From positions 1 through 18,393 of the forward strand of contig JADGPO010000181.1 in assembly GCA_017882405.1 (NCBI GenBank): a DNA stretch of 18,393 nt, written 5' to 3'. The notes under the pieces were generated by a model. It saw only the letters and a program-made list of their open reading frames with translations, made no database searches and was not told where the DNA came from. Position numbers and translations under genes: made by a program. This DNA comes from Solirubrobacteraceae bacterium. Lineage in GTDB: Bacteria > Actinomycetota > Thermoleophilia > Solirubrobacterales > Solirubrobacteraceae. Numbering within the stretch: position 1 is the first letter of the stretch; each line of letters starts with the position of its first letter. This document shows, piece after piece, positions 7,084-14,772 of the stretch.

Positions 7084-8319
7084 ATGCCGCCAGAGTCTCT
7101 TCGCTGCAAGGAATGCCAGACCACCTATCCGCTTGACGCGCGCTACGTGTGCGAGCGGTGCTTCGGCCCGCTCGAGGTCGCCTATACCGCGCGCGACGAT
7201 GTCGACCCCGACGCGCTGCGCCGCCGGATTCAGGCCGGCCCCCACTCGCTGTGGCGCTACGGCGACTTCCTGCCGGTGTCGAGCGCGCCCAAGAACGCGC
7301 TGCCGGCCGGCTGGACGCCGCTGATGCGCGCCGACCGCCTGGCCGAGCATCTCGGCCTGGATGAGGTGTGGATCAAGAACGACGCCGCCAACCCGACGCA
7401 CTCGTTCAAGGACCGGGTGGTGTCGATCGCCCTGGCGCGGGCGCGGGAGCTGGGCTACAGCACGATCGCGTGCGCCTCGACGGGAAACCTGGCCAACGCG
7501 GTGGCGGCCCACTCGGCGGCTGCGGGTCTTGAGTCCTATGTCTTCATTCCCTCCAACTTGGAGGAGCAGAAGATCCTCGCCACCGGCGTGTACGGGACCA
7601 ACGTGGTCGGCGTCAACGGCAACTACGACGACGTCAACCGGCTGTGCACCGAGCTCTCGGGCGAGCACGACTGGGCGTTCGTGAACATCAATATGCGGCC
7701 GTACTACGCCGAGGGCTCCAAGACCCTGGCCTACGAGACGGCCGAGCAGCTCGGCTTCCAGCTGCCCGACCGCGTGGTGGCGCCGATCGCCTCGGGCTCA
7801 CTGTTCACCAAGATCGCCCGCGGCTTTCAGGAGTGGATGGACCTCGGGCTGCTGGACGGCAAGCTGCCGGTGTTCAACGGCGCCCAGGCCGACGGCTGCT
7901 CGCCGGTGGCCACCGCGTTCGCCGACGGGCAGGACTTCTGCCGGCCCGTCAAGCCCGACACGATCGCCAAGTCGCTGGCGATCGGCAACCCCGCCGATGG
8001 CCCCTATGCGCTGGAGCTGGCGCGGCGGTCCGGCGGCAGCATCGACTCGGTCTCCGACGACGAGATCCGGGAGGGCATCCGGCTGTTGGCGCAGACCACC
8101 GGCATCTTCACCGAGACCGCCGGCGGCGTCACCACCGCCGTCCTGAGCAAGCTCGCGCGGCACGGCGACATCGACCCCTCAGAGCGCGTAGTGGTCTACA
8201 TCACGGGCGAGGGCCTCAAGACGCTGGACGCCGTCCGCGGCACGTTCGAGACCTGGCAGATCGAGCCCACGGTGGGCTCGTTCGAGGCCGCGGCCGAGCG
8301 TATCGGCGCTCTTGCCTAA
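7084..8319 (+). CDS. thrC: Threonine synthase-family PLP enzyme under SAM riboswitch control
   Basis: The 411-residue protein begins with a zinc-ribbon-like segment (Cys8, Cys11, Cys23, Cys26 in CKEC and CERC). The fold-type II PLP domain follows, with the PLP lysine at about Lys109 in THSFKDR and the phosphate-binding loop ASTGN at about 131-135. SGSLFTKIARGF, SPVATAF and ITGEGLKTLDAV match the rest of threonine synthase. Textbook ThrC has SFKDRGM where this has SFKDRVV. ThrC converts O-phosphohomoserine to threonine. ATG 7084 follows GGAGG by 12 bases, and the open frame upstream is riboswitch. The next gene is a CysO-like sulfur carrier. A SAM off-switch is unexpected for threonine synthesis, so an alternative is a sulfur-transfer enzyme, for example making homocysteine from a homoserine ester. 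The fold is certain; the substrate is not. Confidence 0.85.
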   Translation: MPPESLRCKECQTTYPLDARYVCERCFGPLEVAYTARDDVDPDALRRRIQAGPHSLWRYGDFLPVSSAPKNALPAGWTPLMRADRLAEHLGLDEVWIKNDAANPTHSFKDRVVSIALARARELGYSTIACASTGNLANAVAAHSAAAGLESYVFIPSNLEEQKILATGVYGTNVVGVNGNYDDVNRLCTELSGEHDWAFVNINMRPYYAEGSKTLAYETAEQLGFQLPDRVVAPIASGSLFTKIARGFQEWMDLGLLDGKLPVFNGAQADGCSPVATAFADGQDFCRPVKPDTIAKSLAIGNPADGPYALELARRSGGSIDSVSDDEIREGIRLLAQTTGIFTETAGGVTTAVLSKLARHGDIDPSERVVVYITGEGLKTLDAVRGTFETWQIEPTVGSFEAAAERIGALA

Positions 8320-8334
8320 GATGTGCCGGCGACA

Positions 8335-8607
8335 ATGCCCGTCAAGGTAAAGATTCCGACACAGCTGAGGGCCGCCACCGACGGCGAGGCCCTGGCGTCC
8401 GTCGACGGCGCCACCGTCGGCGAGGTGCTGGATGCCCTGTACGAGCGCTTCGGCGAGCTGCGCAGCCGGATCGCGGAGGACGGCGGGCTGCGGCGCTTCG
8501 TCAACGTCTACGTCGACGGGGAGGACATCCGCTTCCTCGACGGCCTGGAGACGCAGGTCAAGGACGGCGACGAGGTCACGATCCTGCCGGCGGTCGCCGG
8601 CGGCTGA
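8335..8607 (+). CDS. cysO: CysO/MoaD/ThiS-family sulfur carrier protein
   Basis: This is a 90-residue ubiquitin-like protein ending in Gly-Gly, the tail that is adenylated and turned into a thiocarboxylate in sulfur carriers. The sequence MPVKVKIPTQLR and the stretch RRFVNVYVDGEDIRF through VTILPAVAGG closely resemble mycobacterial CysO, which delivers sulfur to the PLP enzyme CysM for cysteine synthesis. ATG 8335 is chosen by comparison with CysO; GTG 8323 in frame would add four residues. No good ribosome site is seen for either, and the stop of the preceding gene is only 15 bases away, so translational coupling is likely. No activating enzyme (MoeZ/ThiF type) and no JAMM protease is in the window. 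The neighbouring PLP enzyme is the natural candidate partner. Confidence 0.85.
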   Translation: MPVKVKIPTQLRAATDGEALASVDGATVGEVLDALYERFGELRSRIAEDGGLRRFVNVYVDGEDIRFLDGLETQVKDGDEVTILPAVAGG

Positions 8608-8629
8608 GCCCGGCCCATGCAGTCGTCGC

Positions 8630-9298
8630 CTACTGGGCCGCGGCCGACGTGCCCAGGCCCACCGGGCAGCTGACGCCGGTTCCGCCGAGACCGCAGTAGC
8701 CCCACGGGTTCTTGTGCAGGTACTGCTGGTGGTAGTCCTCGGCGTAGTAGAACGGGTGAGCGGGAGCCGATTCGATCTCGGTGGTGATCCCGGGATAGCC
8801 CTTGGCCTTCAGCTGCTCGTTGTAGGCATCCCTTGAGGCCTCGGCCAGCTGACGGTGCTCGTCGGTGTCCCAGTAGATCGCCGAGCGGTACTGGGTGCCG
8901 AGGTCGTTGCCCTGGCGCATGCCCTGGGTGGGGTCGTGGTTCTCCCAGAACAGCTTGAGGATCTGCTCATAAGAGGTCTTGGCGGGGTCGAAGACCACCA
9001 GCACCGCCTCAGTGTGGCCGGTGCTGCCGCTGCAGGTCTCCTCGTAGGAGGGGTTGGGGGTGTAGCCACCGGCGTAGCCGACGGCCGTGGTGTAGACGCC
9101 GGGCGCCTCCCAGAACACGCGCTCGGCTCCCCAGAAGCAGCCCATCCCGACGACGATCTGCTCAAAGCCGTCGGGGAAAGGTCCCTTCATCGGCGTGCCG
9201 AGCACGGCATGGCGCTCGGCGACCGGCATCGCCGAATCGCGTCCGCGCAGGGCGCGTTCGGGATCGATCTTCCTTGATTTCTCTCGTAGTCCAAACAT
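8630..9298 (-). CDS. msrA: Peptide-methionine (S)-S-oxide reductase MsrA
   Basis: The 222-residue protein has the catalytic motif GCFWG with Cys54. Other family blocks are [53 protein letters not shown] and [13 protein letters not shown]. Two C-terminal cysteines (Cys202 and Cys211 in [13 protein letters not shown]) match the recycling cysteines of the E. coli-type enzyme, so thioredoxin-dependent turnover is expected. MsrA reduces methionine-S-sulfoxide in oxidised proteins or free methionine. The length fits the long form with an N-terminal extension. ATG 9298 is used; no strong ribosome site is visible. It converges on the sulfur-carrier gene with 22 bases between the stop codons, placing three sulfur-related genes together. 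Confidence 0.95.
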   Translation of the reverse strand: MFGLREKSRKIDPERALRGRDSAMPVAERHAVLGTPMKGPFPDGFEQIVVGMGCFWGAERVFWEAPGVYTTAVGYAGGYTPNPSYEETCSGSTGHTEAVLVVFDPAKTSYEQILKLFWENHDPTQGMRQGNDLGTQYRSAIYWDTDEHRQLAEASRDAYNEQLKAKGYPGITTEIESAPAHPFYYAEDYHQQYLHKNPWGYCGLGGTGVSCPVGLGTSAAAQ

Positions 9299-9541
9299 CC
9301 CATGGAGGTTAGTCGCGGGAGCTTACGAAGCCCGAAAGATTGCGCCGGTGTCGTGCACCAGCAGAAACGGCACCGCGGCGCCGCTCGCTCCGCGCTCTAC
9401 TGCTGACCGTGCTCGTGGTCGGCGGTACGCTTAAGCGAGCGCCCCTGGATCCGTTCCTGATCCTGCTGGCCGCGGTGACCGTCGATGCGGCCGTCGCGCA
9501 CGCACCCGATCGGCCGATAGATAGCGCAACAGACCTCTGCG
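9299..9541. other. Divergent intergenic region, no gene recognised
   Basis: The region lies between the msrA start and the L,D-transpeptidase start and should hold both promoters. A + strand frame through it reads a short hydrophobic stretch (LLLTVLVVGG, then FLILLAAVTV), but it runs out of frame into the next gene and has no ribosome site. No clear promoter hexamers were found. Confidence 0.4.
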
Positions 9542-10360
9542 ATGACTTCCCCCGAGACCCCCAACCACAGCTCGCGGCTGCGCGCGTTGGCCGCCGGCGC
9601 CGCGGTGGTCGTGGTGCTGAGCCCGATCATCGTCGGCGTGCTGCTCAACACCGGCTCAAATGCCACCGGCACCACCGCTCCCAAGCCGGCCGCGGCCAAG
9701 CCGTTTCACCCGGTGGTGGCCAAGAAGCTCTCGGGGACCCCGAGTCGGCTGCGCCCGGCCGGCAGCGGGGCGCTGGTGGCAGAGGTCCTGCATGGCACCG
9801 AGATGCGCTCCAAGCCCGGCGGCGGGCACCTGATCACCAAGGTCGCCACCCACACGCAGTTCGGCTCCACCCAGAGCTTCTGGGTGGTCCGTCTGTCGGG
9901 CTCGTGGCTGGGCGTGATCTCCGACCTGATCGGCAACAACCGGGTCGGCTGGATCCCCGCCTCCGCGGCCTCGCTCAGCCGCGTCAACTGGGAGCTCAAA
10001 GCCTCGATCTCCAAGCGGCAGCTGACCGTGGTGCACAACGGCAAGCCGATCGCGCACTACTCGATCGCGGTCGGCGCCCCCAGCGCCCCGACGCCGCCCG
10101 GACGCTTTGCCGTGACCGACCGGCTGCGCACGGGCGATCCCGCCGGCCCCTACGGCTGCTGCATCCTGGCCCTGTCGGCGCTGGCGCCGCATGCGATCCA
10201 GGACTGGAGCGGCGGCAACCGGATCGCGATCCACTCGACGCCGGAGACCGACAGTATCGGCAAGCCGGTGAGCCACGGCTGCATGCGGCTGACGCTCGCC
10301 GAAGGGCGGTGGCTGCTGGCCCATATCCCGCTGGGCACGCCCACGCTCGTCTCGACCTAG
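9542..10360 (+). CDS. Membrane-anchored L,D-transpeptidase (YkuD domain)
   Basis: The 272-residue protein has one N-terminal transmembrane anchor (about residues 14-37, with AVVVVLSPIIVGVLL) and an Ala/Pro/Lys linker. An SH3-like region follows (about 75-145, VLHGTEMRSKPGG to RVGWIPA). The YkuD catalytic domain has IAIHSTPETDSIGKPVSHGCMRL near the C-terminus, with the nucleophile at about Cys247. By family knowledge these enzymes form 3-3 cross-links in peptidoglycan or attach proteins to it, outside the membrane. It could instead act as a carboxypeptidase-like hydrolase. ATG 9542 gives a short cytoplasmic stretch before the membrane segment and is kept, though no strong ribosome site precedes it. 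It converges on the sigma factor gene. Confidence 0.92.
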   Translation: MTSPETPNHSSRLRALAAGAAVVVVLSPIIVGVLLNTGSNATGTTAPKPAAAKPFHPVVAKKLSGTPSRLRPAGSGALVAEVLHGTEMRSKPGGGHLITKVATHTQFGSTQSFWVVRLSGSWLGVISDLIGNNRVGWIPASAASLSRVNWELKASISKRQLTVVHNGKPIAHYSIAVGAPSAPTPPGRFAVTDRLRTGDPAGPYGCCILALSALAPHAIQDWSGGNRIAIHSTPETDSIGKPVSHGCMRLTLAEGRWLLAHIPLGTPTLVST

Positions 10361-10367
10361 CGTTTCA

Positions 10368-10393
10368 GTTTTACCGCCCGGGGCGCCGGGTAT
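10368..10393 (+). promoter_or_regulatory. SigB/SigF-type promoter-like site, antisense to the sigma gene
   Basis: GTTT (10368-10371), a 16-base spacer and GGGTAT (10388-10393) fit the known GTTT-N14-16-GGGTAT pattern for the SigB/SigF class. The site lies just past the transpeptidase stop and points into the 3' end of the sigma factor gene on the opposite strand. A transcript would start near 10400 and be antisense to that gene. This is pattern-based only; GC-rich DNA yields some chance matches. Confidence 0.4.
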
Positions 10394-10447
10394 CGGACGG
10401 GCATGCCGCCCCGCGGAGTCAAGCCCGGTACGGGACCGCCGCAAGTC

Positions 10448-11242
10448 CTAGCCGACCCGGGCGGCGGCGCCGGGCGGGGGCTCGATCTCGCCGCTGACGC
10501 GCCGGATCTTCTCGATCGCCGCCCGCAGCAGCCGCGAGACCTGCATCTGCGAGGTGCCGACGCGGCGGGCGATCTCCGATTGGGTCAGATCGCGCTCGAA
10601 GCGCAGGTACAGGATCAACCGGTCTGCGTCAGACAAGGTCTCGACTCCCCGGGCGATCATCGTCATGTACTCGGCCTGCTCGAGTCGCTCGTCCAGGGCG
10701 CCGAGAACCGCCGCGGGCCGGAGGGGGGCGTCGTCGTCGTCCTCAGGACCGTGATCCAGCGGGGCTGCGTGACGCGCGTGGTAAGCCTCGAGCGCATCCA
10801 GCGTCTGTTCTTCGGTGGCTCCCAGCGCCTCCGCCAGCTCGGCCACCGAGGGGGAGCGGCCGAGCTGGGCGCCCAGCTTCTCGGTCACCCGCGCCAGCTC
10901 GACGGCGCGCTCCTTGACGCCCCGCGGGACGTGGACGGCCCAGCCGCTGTCACGGAAGTAGCGCTTGAGCTCGCCCAGCATCGTGGGCGTGGCGAAGCTG
11001 GTGAAGGCAAAGCCGCGATCGGGATCGAAACGCGCGATCGCCTTGAGCAGGCCGACGTTGGCGACCTGAATCAGGTCGTCGAAAGGCTCGCCGCGGGCGT
11101 AGTAGCGCCGCGCCACGCTGCGCGCCAGCGGTTCGAAGCGACGCACCAGCTCCTCCACCAGCGCCGGATCGGGAGCCTCGCGGTAGCGGCGAAACAGCTC
11201 CTCGACGGGCAGCGTGGCCGGTTGCTGGGAGCCACGGGTCAT
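10448..11242 (-). CDS. SigB/SigF/SigG-family alternative RNA polymerase sigma factor
   Basis: The 264-residue protein has sigma region 2 at about 30-105 (FDDLIQVANVGLLKAI and FTSFATPTMLGELKRYFRD, followed by WAVHVPRGVKE). Region 3 lies at about 110-160 (LGRSPSVAELAEALG). Region 4 has a clear helix-turn-helix at about 215-250 (RDLTQSEIARRVGTSQMQVSRLL). The WAVHVPR stretch and overall length are typical of group 3 stress and sporulation sigma factors of Gram-positive bacteria. These recognise promoters with a GGGTAT-like -10 and are commonly held by an anti-sigma kinase (RsbW type) under anti-anti-sigma control. No such partner is adjacent here, so control must come from elsewhere or the protein may be free. 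ATG 11242 begins a plausible N-terminus. Promoter-like GGGTAT sites of its own class lie on the + strand on both sides of the gene. Confidence 0.92.
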   Translation of the reverse strand: MTRGSQQPATLPVEELFRRYREAPDPALVEELVRRFEPLARSVARRYYARGEPFDDLIQVANVGLLKAIARFDPDRGFAFTSFATPTMLGELKRYFRDSGWAVHVPRGVKERAVELARVTEKLGAQLGRSPSVAELAEALGATEEQTLDALEAYHARHAAPLDHGPEDDDDAPLRPAAVLGALDERLEQAEYMTMIARGVETLSDADRLILYLRFERDLTQSEIARRVGTSQMQVSRLLRAAIEKIRRVSGEIEPPPGAAARVG

Positions 11243-11597
11243 TGCGCCGACGGCACCTACCGACCAGTCACCTTCCTACATCCGCGCAAGCCACACCTCC
11301 GTAGGAGAACCCCAGCTACGACGGTCTGCCCGGACGCGCTGGCGCCGCGGGCCTCCCCTCGCGCGAAGCTCGGGCTCGGCATCCTCTTTGAGCATCAGTC
11401 TCGTCTCGTCTGTGGGGAACGGCGATTCTACCCGCGTTGAGCGGCCATCCAGCGTCCAACCGAGGACAGGGCGCGACAATTCTGGACATTGCGAGCGAGT
11501 ACCCCACGGGCGGCTGTACCCGGAGGGCGCGCCCCGGCGCCGCTGGCTGGAGATTTAAAACTGCCTACCCCGGGGCGAGTGCGGGTATGCAGAGGCC

Positions 11598-11747
11598 ATG
11601 AGGGCCTCCGCCGATTCCACCGTTCTTCCGGGTCCCGGGGGTCCGACCCCTACGCCTCCCGGACCAGGCCGCGATCCGTCGCCGCCGACACCCGGGCCGA
11701 GCCCCGGCCCGCCAGAGCCGCCCAACCCCCACCCGCGATCGATCTAG
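11598..11747 (+). CDS. Possible small proline-rich protein (49 aa), doubtful
   Basis: ATG 11598 to TAG 11747 encodes 49 residues of which about 19 are proline, in PPTPGPSPGPPEPP-like runs. AGAGG lies only two bases before the ATG, and a GGGTAT box lies about 10 bases upstream. Proline runs arise easily by chance in C-rich DNA, and I recognise no family, so the call is weak. Confidence 0.15.
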   Translation: MRASADSTVLPGPGGPTPTPPGPGRDPSPPTPGPSPGPPEPPNPHPRSI

Positions 11748-11782
11748 CGGCGATGCTGCAAAGGGGAGAGCCAGGCGTACCG

Positions 11783-11809
11783 GATCCTGGACGCTATCTG
11801 TCCAGGATC
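11783..11809 (-). terminator. Hairpin downstream of the acyl-CoA synthetase gene
   Basis: GATCCTGGAC (11783-11792) pairs perfectly with GTCCAGGATC (11800-11809) around a 7-base loop, starting 6 bases past the synthetase stop on the minus strand. There is no U-run after it on either strand. It may be a U-less terminator or an mRNA 3'-end hairpin. Confidence 0.55.
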
Positions 11810-11815
11810 GCTCAA

Positions 11816-13615
11816 TCACCCCCCGCCGTACAGAGAGTCCAGGACGTCCGCGTACTTCTCGTTGACCACCGCGCGCTTGAGCTTCAGCGTCGGCGTCAGC
11901 TCGCCGTCCTCGATCGACAGCTCGCGCTCCAGGATCGCAAACTTCTTGATCTGCTCAACTGAGGCGTAATGGGCGTTGGCCCGGTCCAGCTCCTCCTGCA
12001 CCAGCCGCCGAACCTCTTCGGAGCCCGCCAGCTCGGCGACGTCCCCCGGGAGGCCCTGCTCGGATGCCCAGGGCACGATCTCCTCCTCGTCCAAGGTGAT
12101 CAGCGCCACCGGATACGGTCGCCGGTCGCCGTGCATCATCGCCTGGGAGATGAAGCGGCTCTGCTGGAGGTCGTTCTCCAGGTTGGCGGGAGTGAGGTTC
12201 TTGCCGCCGGCGGTGATGATGATGTCCTTCTTACGGCCGGTGATCGAGAGGTAGCCCTCGTCGTCGAGCTCGCCCACGTCGCCGGTGTGCAGCCAGCCGT
12301 CGACGAGCGTCTCGGAGGTGGCCTCGGCATTGTCCCAGTACTCGCTGAAGATGTTGGGACCGCGCAGCAGGATCTCTGAATCCTCCTCGGCGATCTTGAC
12401 CTCGACGCCCGGCAGCGCCTGGCCCACCGTGCCGAACTTGAAGTGCTCCAGGGTGGCCACGGTTCCCATCGCGGTCGTCTCGGTCATGCCCCAGCCCTCC
12501 AGCACGGGCACGCCGCAGGCGTAGAAGAACTTCAGGATGTCGGCCGCGATCGGCGCGGCGCCCGTCACCGCCTGGTTGATCCTGCCGCCGAACAGGCCGC
12601 GCACGCGAGCGTAGAGGCGCTCGTCGGCCTGGTCGAACGCCCGGCGCATCGGCTCCGGGACCGACTCGCCGCGGTGCTCGCGCAGCCGGACCTCGACCCC
12701 CAGCGCCACCGCTTGATCGAAGCGCTCGCGATCCCCGTCGGAGCCCTGGTCTCGCATCTTCATCGCGGCCGTGTAGAGCTTCTCGAAGATCCGCGGCACC
12801 GACGGCAGGTAGGTGGGCTGGGTCTCGATCAGCTCCTCCAGGATCTTCTTGCTGTCGCCGCCGTAGTAGACGATCGCCGTGCCCTGATCAAAGGAGGCCA
12901 GCATCGCCGTCAGGGCGAAGGAGTGAGCCAGCGGAAGGAACAGGTAGGTGGTCTCGCCCTCGGCGATGAACGCCAGCTCCTCCACGATCTCGCACACCGA
13001 CATCGCGTTGCGATGGGTGAGCACCACGCCCTTGGGCGGGCCGGTGGTGCCCGAGGTGTAGATGATCGTGTACGGGTCCTCGCGCGCGACCGCGCTCTGG
13101 CGGCGGCCCAGCTCGGCTCGGTCGCCGTCTGACCCCCGTTCGCGCAGCTCGGCCAGCGAGTGATCGCCGCTGCCGGGCTCGATCGAGATCACATGCTCCA
13201 GCGCGTCCAGCTCGCCACGCACGGATTGCACCTTCTCCACCTGAGCGGCGTCCTCGCAGATCACCGCGCGCGCCCCCGAGTTGCCGAGCACCCACTGGCA
13301 CTCGCGCGGCGAGTTCGTGGGATACACCGGCACCACGACGGCGCCCGCAGCCGAGATGCCATAGGACGACAGTGTCCACTCGACGCGCGTGTCGGACAGC
13401 ACGCCCACGCGGTCGCCGGGCTCGATCCCCAGCGCCGCCAGTCCGAGCGCGATCTCTTGCACCGCGGCCAGGGTCTCGGCGTACGTCATCTCGCGCCATT
13501 CGCCGTCGACCTTGTAGCGAGCGGCCAGGCGATCGCCGAAGCGGTCGGCGGCCGAGCTCGGCAACGCGCCCACGGTCTCGGCGATCGCGCGGGGCGTGGA
13601 TGTGGTCTCGGGCAT
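11816..13615 (-). CDS. AMP-forming long-chain acyl-CoA synthetase (FadD15-like)
   Basis: The 599-residue protein has the adenylate-forming core motifs: YTSGTTGPPKGV at about 176-187, GWGMTETTA at about 364-372, GWLHTGD near 430 and the C-terminal hinge GRKKDIIITAGGKNLTP. Length and motif spelling fit the FadD15-like/FACS branch. It activates a fatty acid with ATP to an acyl-adenylate and then transfers it to coenzyme A in the cytosol. An excellent ribosome site GGAGAGGAG (13621-13629) lies 5 bases before ATG 13615, making this start secure. The LysR gene upstream ends 53 bases away on the same strand, so read-through is possible. Chain-length preference cannot be read from the sequence. Confidence 0.94.
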   Translation of the reverse strand: MPETTSTPRAIAETVGALPSSAADRFGDRLAARYKVDGEWREMTYAETLAAVQEIALGLAALGIEPGDRVGVLSDTRVEWTLSSYGISAAGAVVVPVYPTNSPRECQWVLGNSGARAVICEDAAQVEKVQSVRGELDALEHVISIEPGSGDHSLAELRERGSDGDRAELGRRQSAVAREDPYTIIYTSGTTGPPKGVVLTHRNAMSVCEIVEELAFIAEGETTYLFLPLAHSFALTAMLASFDQGTAIVYYGGDSKKILEELIETQPTYLPSVPRIFEKLYTAAMKMRDQGSDGDRERFDQAVALGVEVRLREHRGESVPEPMRRAFDQADERLYARVRGLFGGRINQAVTGAAPIAADILKFFYACGVPVLEGWGMTETTAMGTVATLEHFKFGTVGQALPGVEVKIAEEDSEILLRGPNIFSEYWDNAEATSETLVDGWLHTGDVGELDDEGYLSITGRKKDIIITAGGKNLTPANLENDLQQSRFISQAMMHGDRRPYPVALITLDEEEIVPWASEQGLPGDVAELAGSEEVRRLVQEELDRANAHYASVEQIKKFAILERELSIEDGELTPTLKLKRAVVNEKYADVLDSLYGGG

Positions 13616-13668
13616 CGGTTCTCCTCTCCAACTGGCGGTAATGCGGCGTACCGAACTCTAATGTCGGT

Positions 13669-14667
13669 TCAGCGCCTGGTGCCCGCGCGCAGGTCGTCGG
13701 CCACCGAGCTCCACAGCGTGACGTGGGGGCGGGGGCGGGCCCGCGCCGAGCTCGTCCCGGCACGTCCGGTGGAGATCGCCTGGGTGGCCTCCGAGCTGGT
13801 GGCGAAGCGCTGCATCGCCAGGGCGGCCGGGAGCGCCCGCCCGAAGCCGAGCGTCGACGCGTGCCACAGCTCCAGCAGCGGTGTGCCGCGCACGTCGATG
13901 CGCACCAGCGCCCGGCGGCGCAGCTCCTCCAGCGCGCTGTGGGCCAGCGTGAGCACGATCCCGTCGCCGGCGGCCGCGGCGGCGGTCGCCGCAGCGTGAC
14001 TGGTGTAGGCGACGAGGTCGTCGGGCTCGATGCCGGTGCGCGCGAACAACAGTCCTGCCCCCGTGGTCGGGTCGAGCTCGGGCGGACCCACCAGCCAGCG
14101 CTCGCCCGACAGCTGCGAGGGCGTCAGGTCCCGCCGCCCGGCCAGCGAATGCGAGGGGGAGGCGACGACGATCAGACGGCAGCGCAGGAACGGCACGCTG
14201 GCGATCGTGTTGGCGCGCTCGGGCGCCGGCGCGGGCCCCAGCGCGATGTCGGCCCGCCGGTGCTCCAGCAGGTCGGCGATTGAGGCGCCCGGCACCGACT
14301 CGACCTGCACCTCGAGCCCGGGGTCACGGGCGGTGAAGGCGTCCACCAGCGGGCCCACGTGCTCGGCGACCACGTTGGTCACCGCCACCTGCATCAGCCG
14401 CGTGCCCCCGGGGGAGTCGTGCACCGAGCGCCGCGCCTGCTCGGCCAGCGACAGGATCTCGGAGGCCAGCGTCGCCAGCCGCCGGCCTCCGGCGGTCAGC
14501 TTGATCCCGCGCCCCTCGCGCACGAACAGCTCGTCGCCCAGCTCCTTGCGCAGCGCCGCGACCGCGACCGACACGGCCGGCTCGGTGACCCCCAGTTCGG
14601 CGGCCGCGGCCTTGACCGAGCCGTGGCGGGCTACGAGCACGAACGACTGCAGCTGGGCGAGGGTCAT
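13669..14667 (-). CDS. LysR-family transcriptional regulator
   Basis: The 332-residue protein has the N-terminal LysR helix-turn-helix at about 1-62 (LQSFVLVARHGSVKAAAAELGVTEPAVSVAVAALRKELG, quoted here only to show the pattern of helices). An effector-binding domain from about 90 to 300 follows (MQVAVTNVVAEHVGPLVDAF, HRRADIALGP, ASPSHSLAG). ATG 14667 places the motif at the very N-terminus; longer frames upstream run into the intergenic region. It is divergent from the molybdenum-hydroxylase operon, the usual layout in which a LysR protein controls the facing operon and itself. A dyad of LysR type lies 6 bases upstream of its start. The C-terminal 35 or so residues are Ser/Arg-rich and probably flexible. 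The inducer is unknown. Confidence 0.92.
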   Translation of the reverse strand: MTLAQLQSFVLVARHGSVKAAAAELGVTEPAVSVAVAALRKELGDELFVREGRGIKLTAGGRRLATLASEILSLAEQARRSVHDSPGGTRLMQVAVTNVVAEHVGPLVDAFTARDPGLEVQVESVPGASIADLLEHRRADIALGPAPAPERANTIASVPFLRCRLIVVASPSHSLAGRRDLTPSQLSGERWLVGPPELDPTTGAGLLFARTGIEPDDLVAYTSHAAATAAAAAGDGIVLTLAHSALEELRRRALVRIDVRGTPLLELWHASTLGFGRALPAALAMQRFATSSEATQAISTGRAGTSSARARPRPHVTLWSSVADDLRAGTRR

Positions 14668-14673
14668 GTGGCC

Positions 14674-14687
14674 TAAGCGATCACTTA
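14674..14687. promoter_or_regulatory. Candidate LysR-binding dyad
   Basis: TAAGCGATCACTTA is a 14-base near-perfect palindrome centred on GATC with one mismatched pair. It starts 6 bases upstream of the LysR start codon (14667), in the divergent region facing the FAD-subunit gene. Its form fits a T-N11-A LysR box, and its position suggests autoregulation. Confidence 0.45.
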
Positions 14688-14772
14688 ATCGACATTTGCG
14701 CACAGGAGCACGCGCCAGCAGAATCCTAGACATGGAGAGGACCGTCCCCACCCGGTGGGGCGCCAGGTAGAG

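Larger units (their letters stand above)
11243..11815. other. 573-base intergenic region
   Basis: The region lies between the sigma gene start and the acyl-CoA synthetase stop. It holds a + strand GGGTAT site (11583-11588), a short AT-rich tract GATTTAAAA (11552-11560), a doubtful proline-rich reading frame (11598-11747) and a strong hairpin (11783-11809). On the minus strand TAGAAT near 11428 could be a -10 for the sigma gene, but no -35 is convincing. A minus-strand frame at 11276-11479 has no family features. Confidence 0.4.

Noticed and set aside
10377..10390. CCCGG/CCGGG hairpin as a terminator between the transpeptidase and sigma genes
   Set aside because: The stem is only five bases with no T-run on either strand, and the same bases fit a promoter spacer.
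9340..10497. 385-codon + strand frame overlapping the L,D-transpeptidase
   Set aside because: The transpeptidase frame carries the SHGC catalytic motif. This one is low-complexity Arg-rich sequence in a different frame.
10403..11440. 345-codon + strand frame opposite the sigma factor gene
   Set aside because: It has no recognisable domain, and the complementary strand encodes a clear sigma factor. Only the possible antisense promoter in front of it was kept as an observation.
11276..11479. 67-codon minus-strand frame upstream of the sigma gene
   Set aside because: It has no ribosome site, no family likeness and no supporting context.
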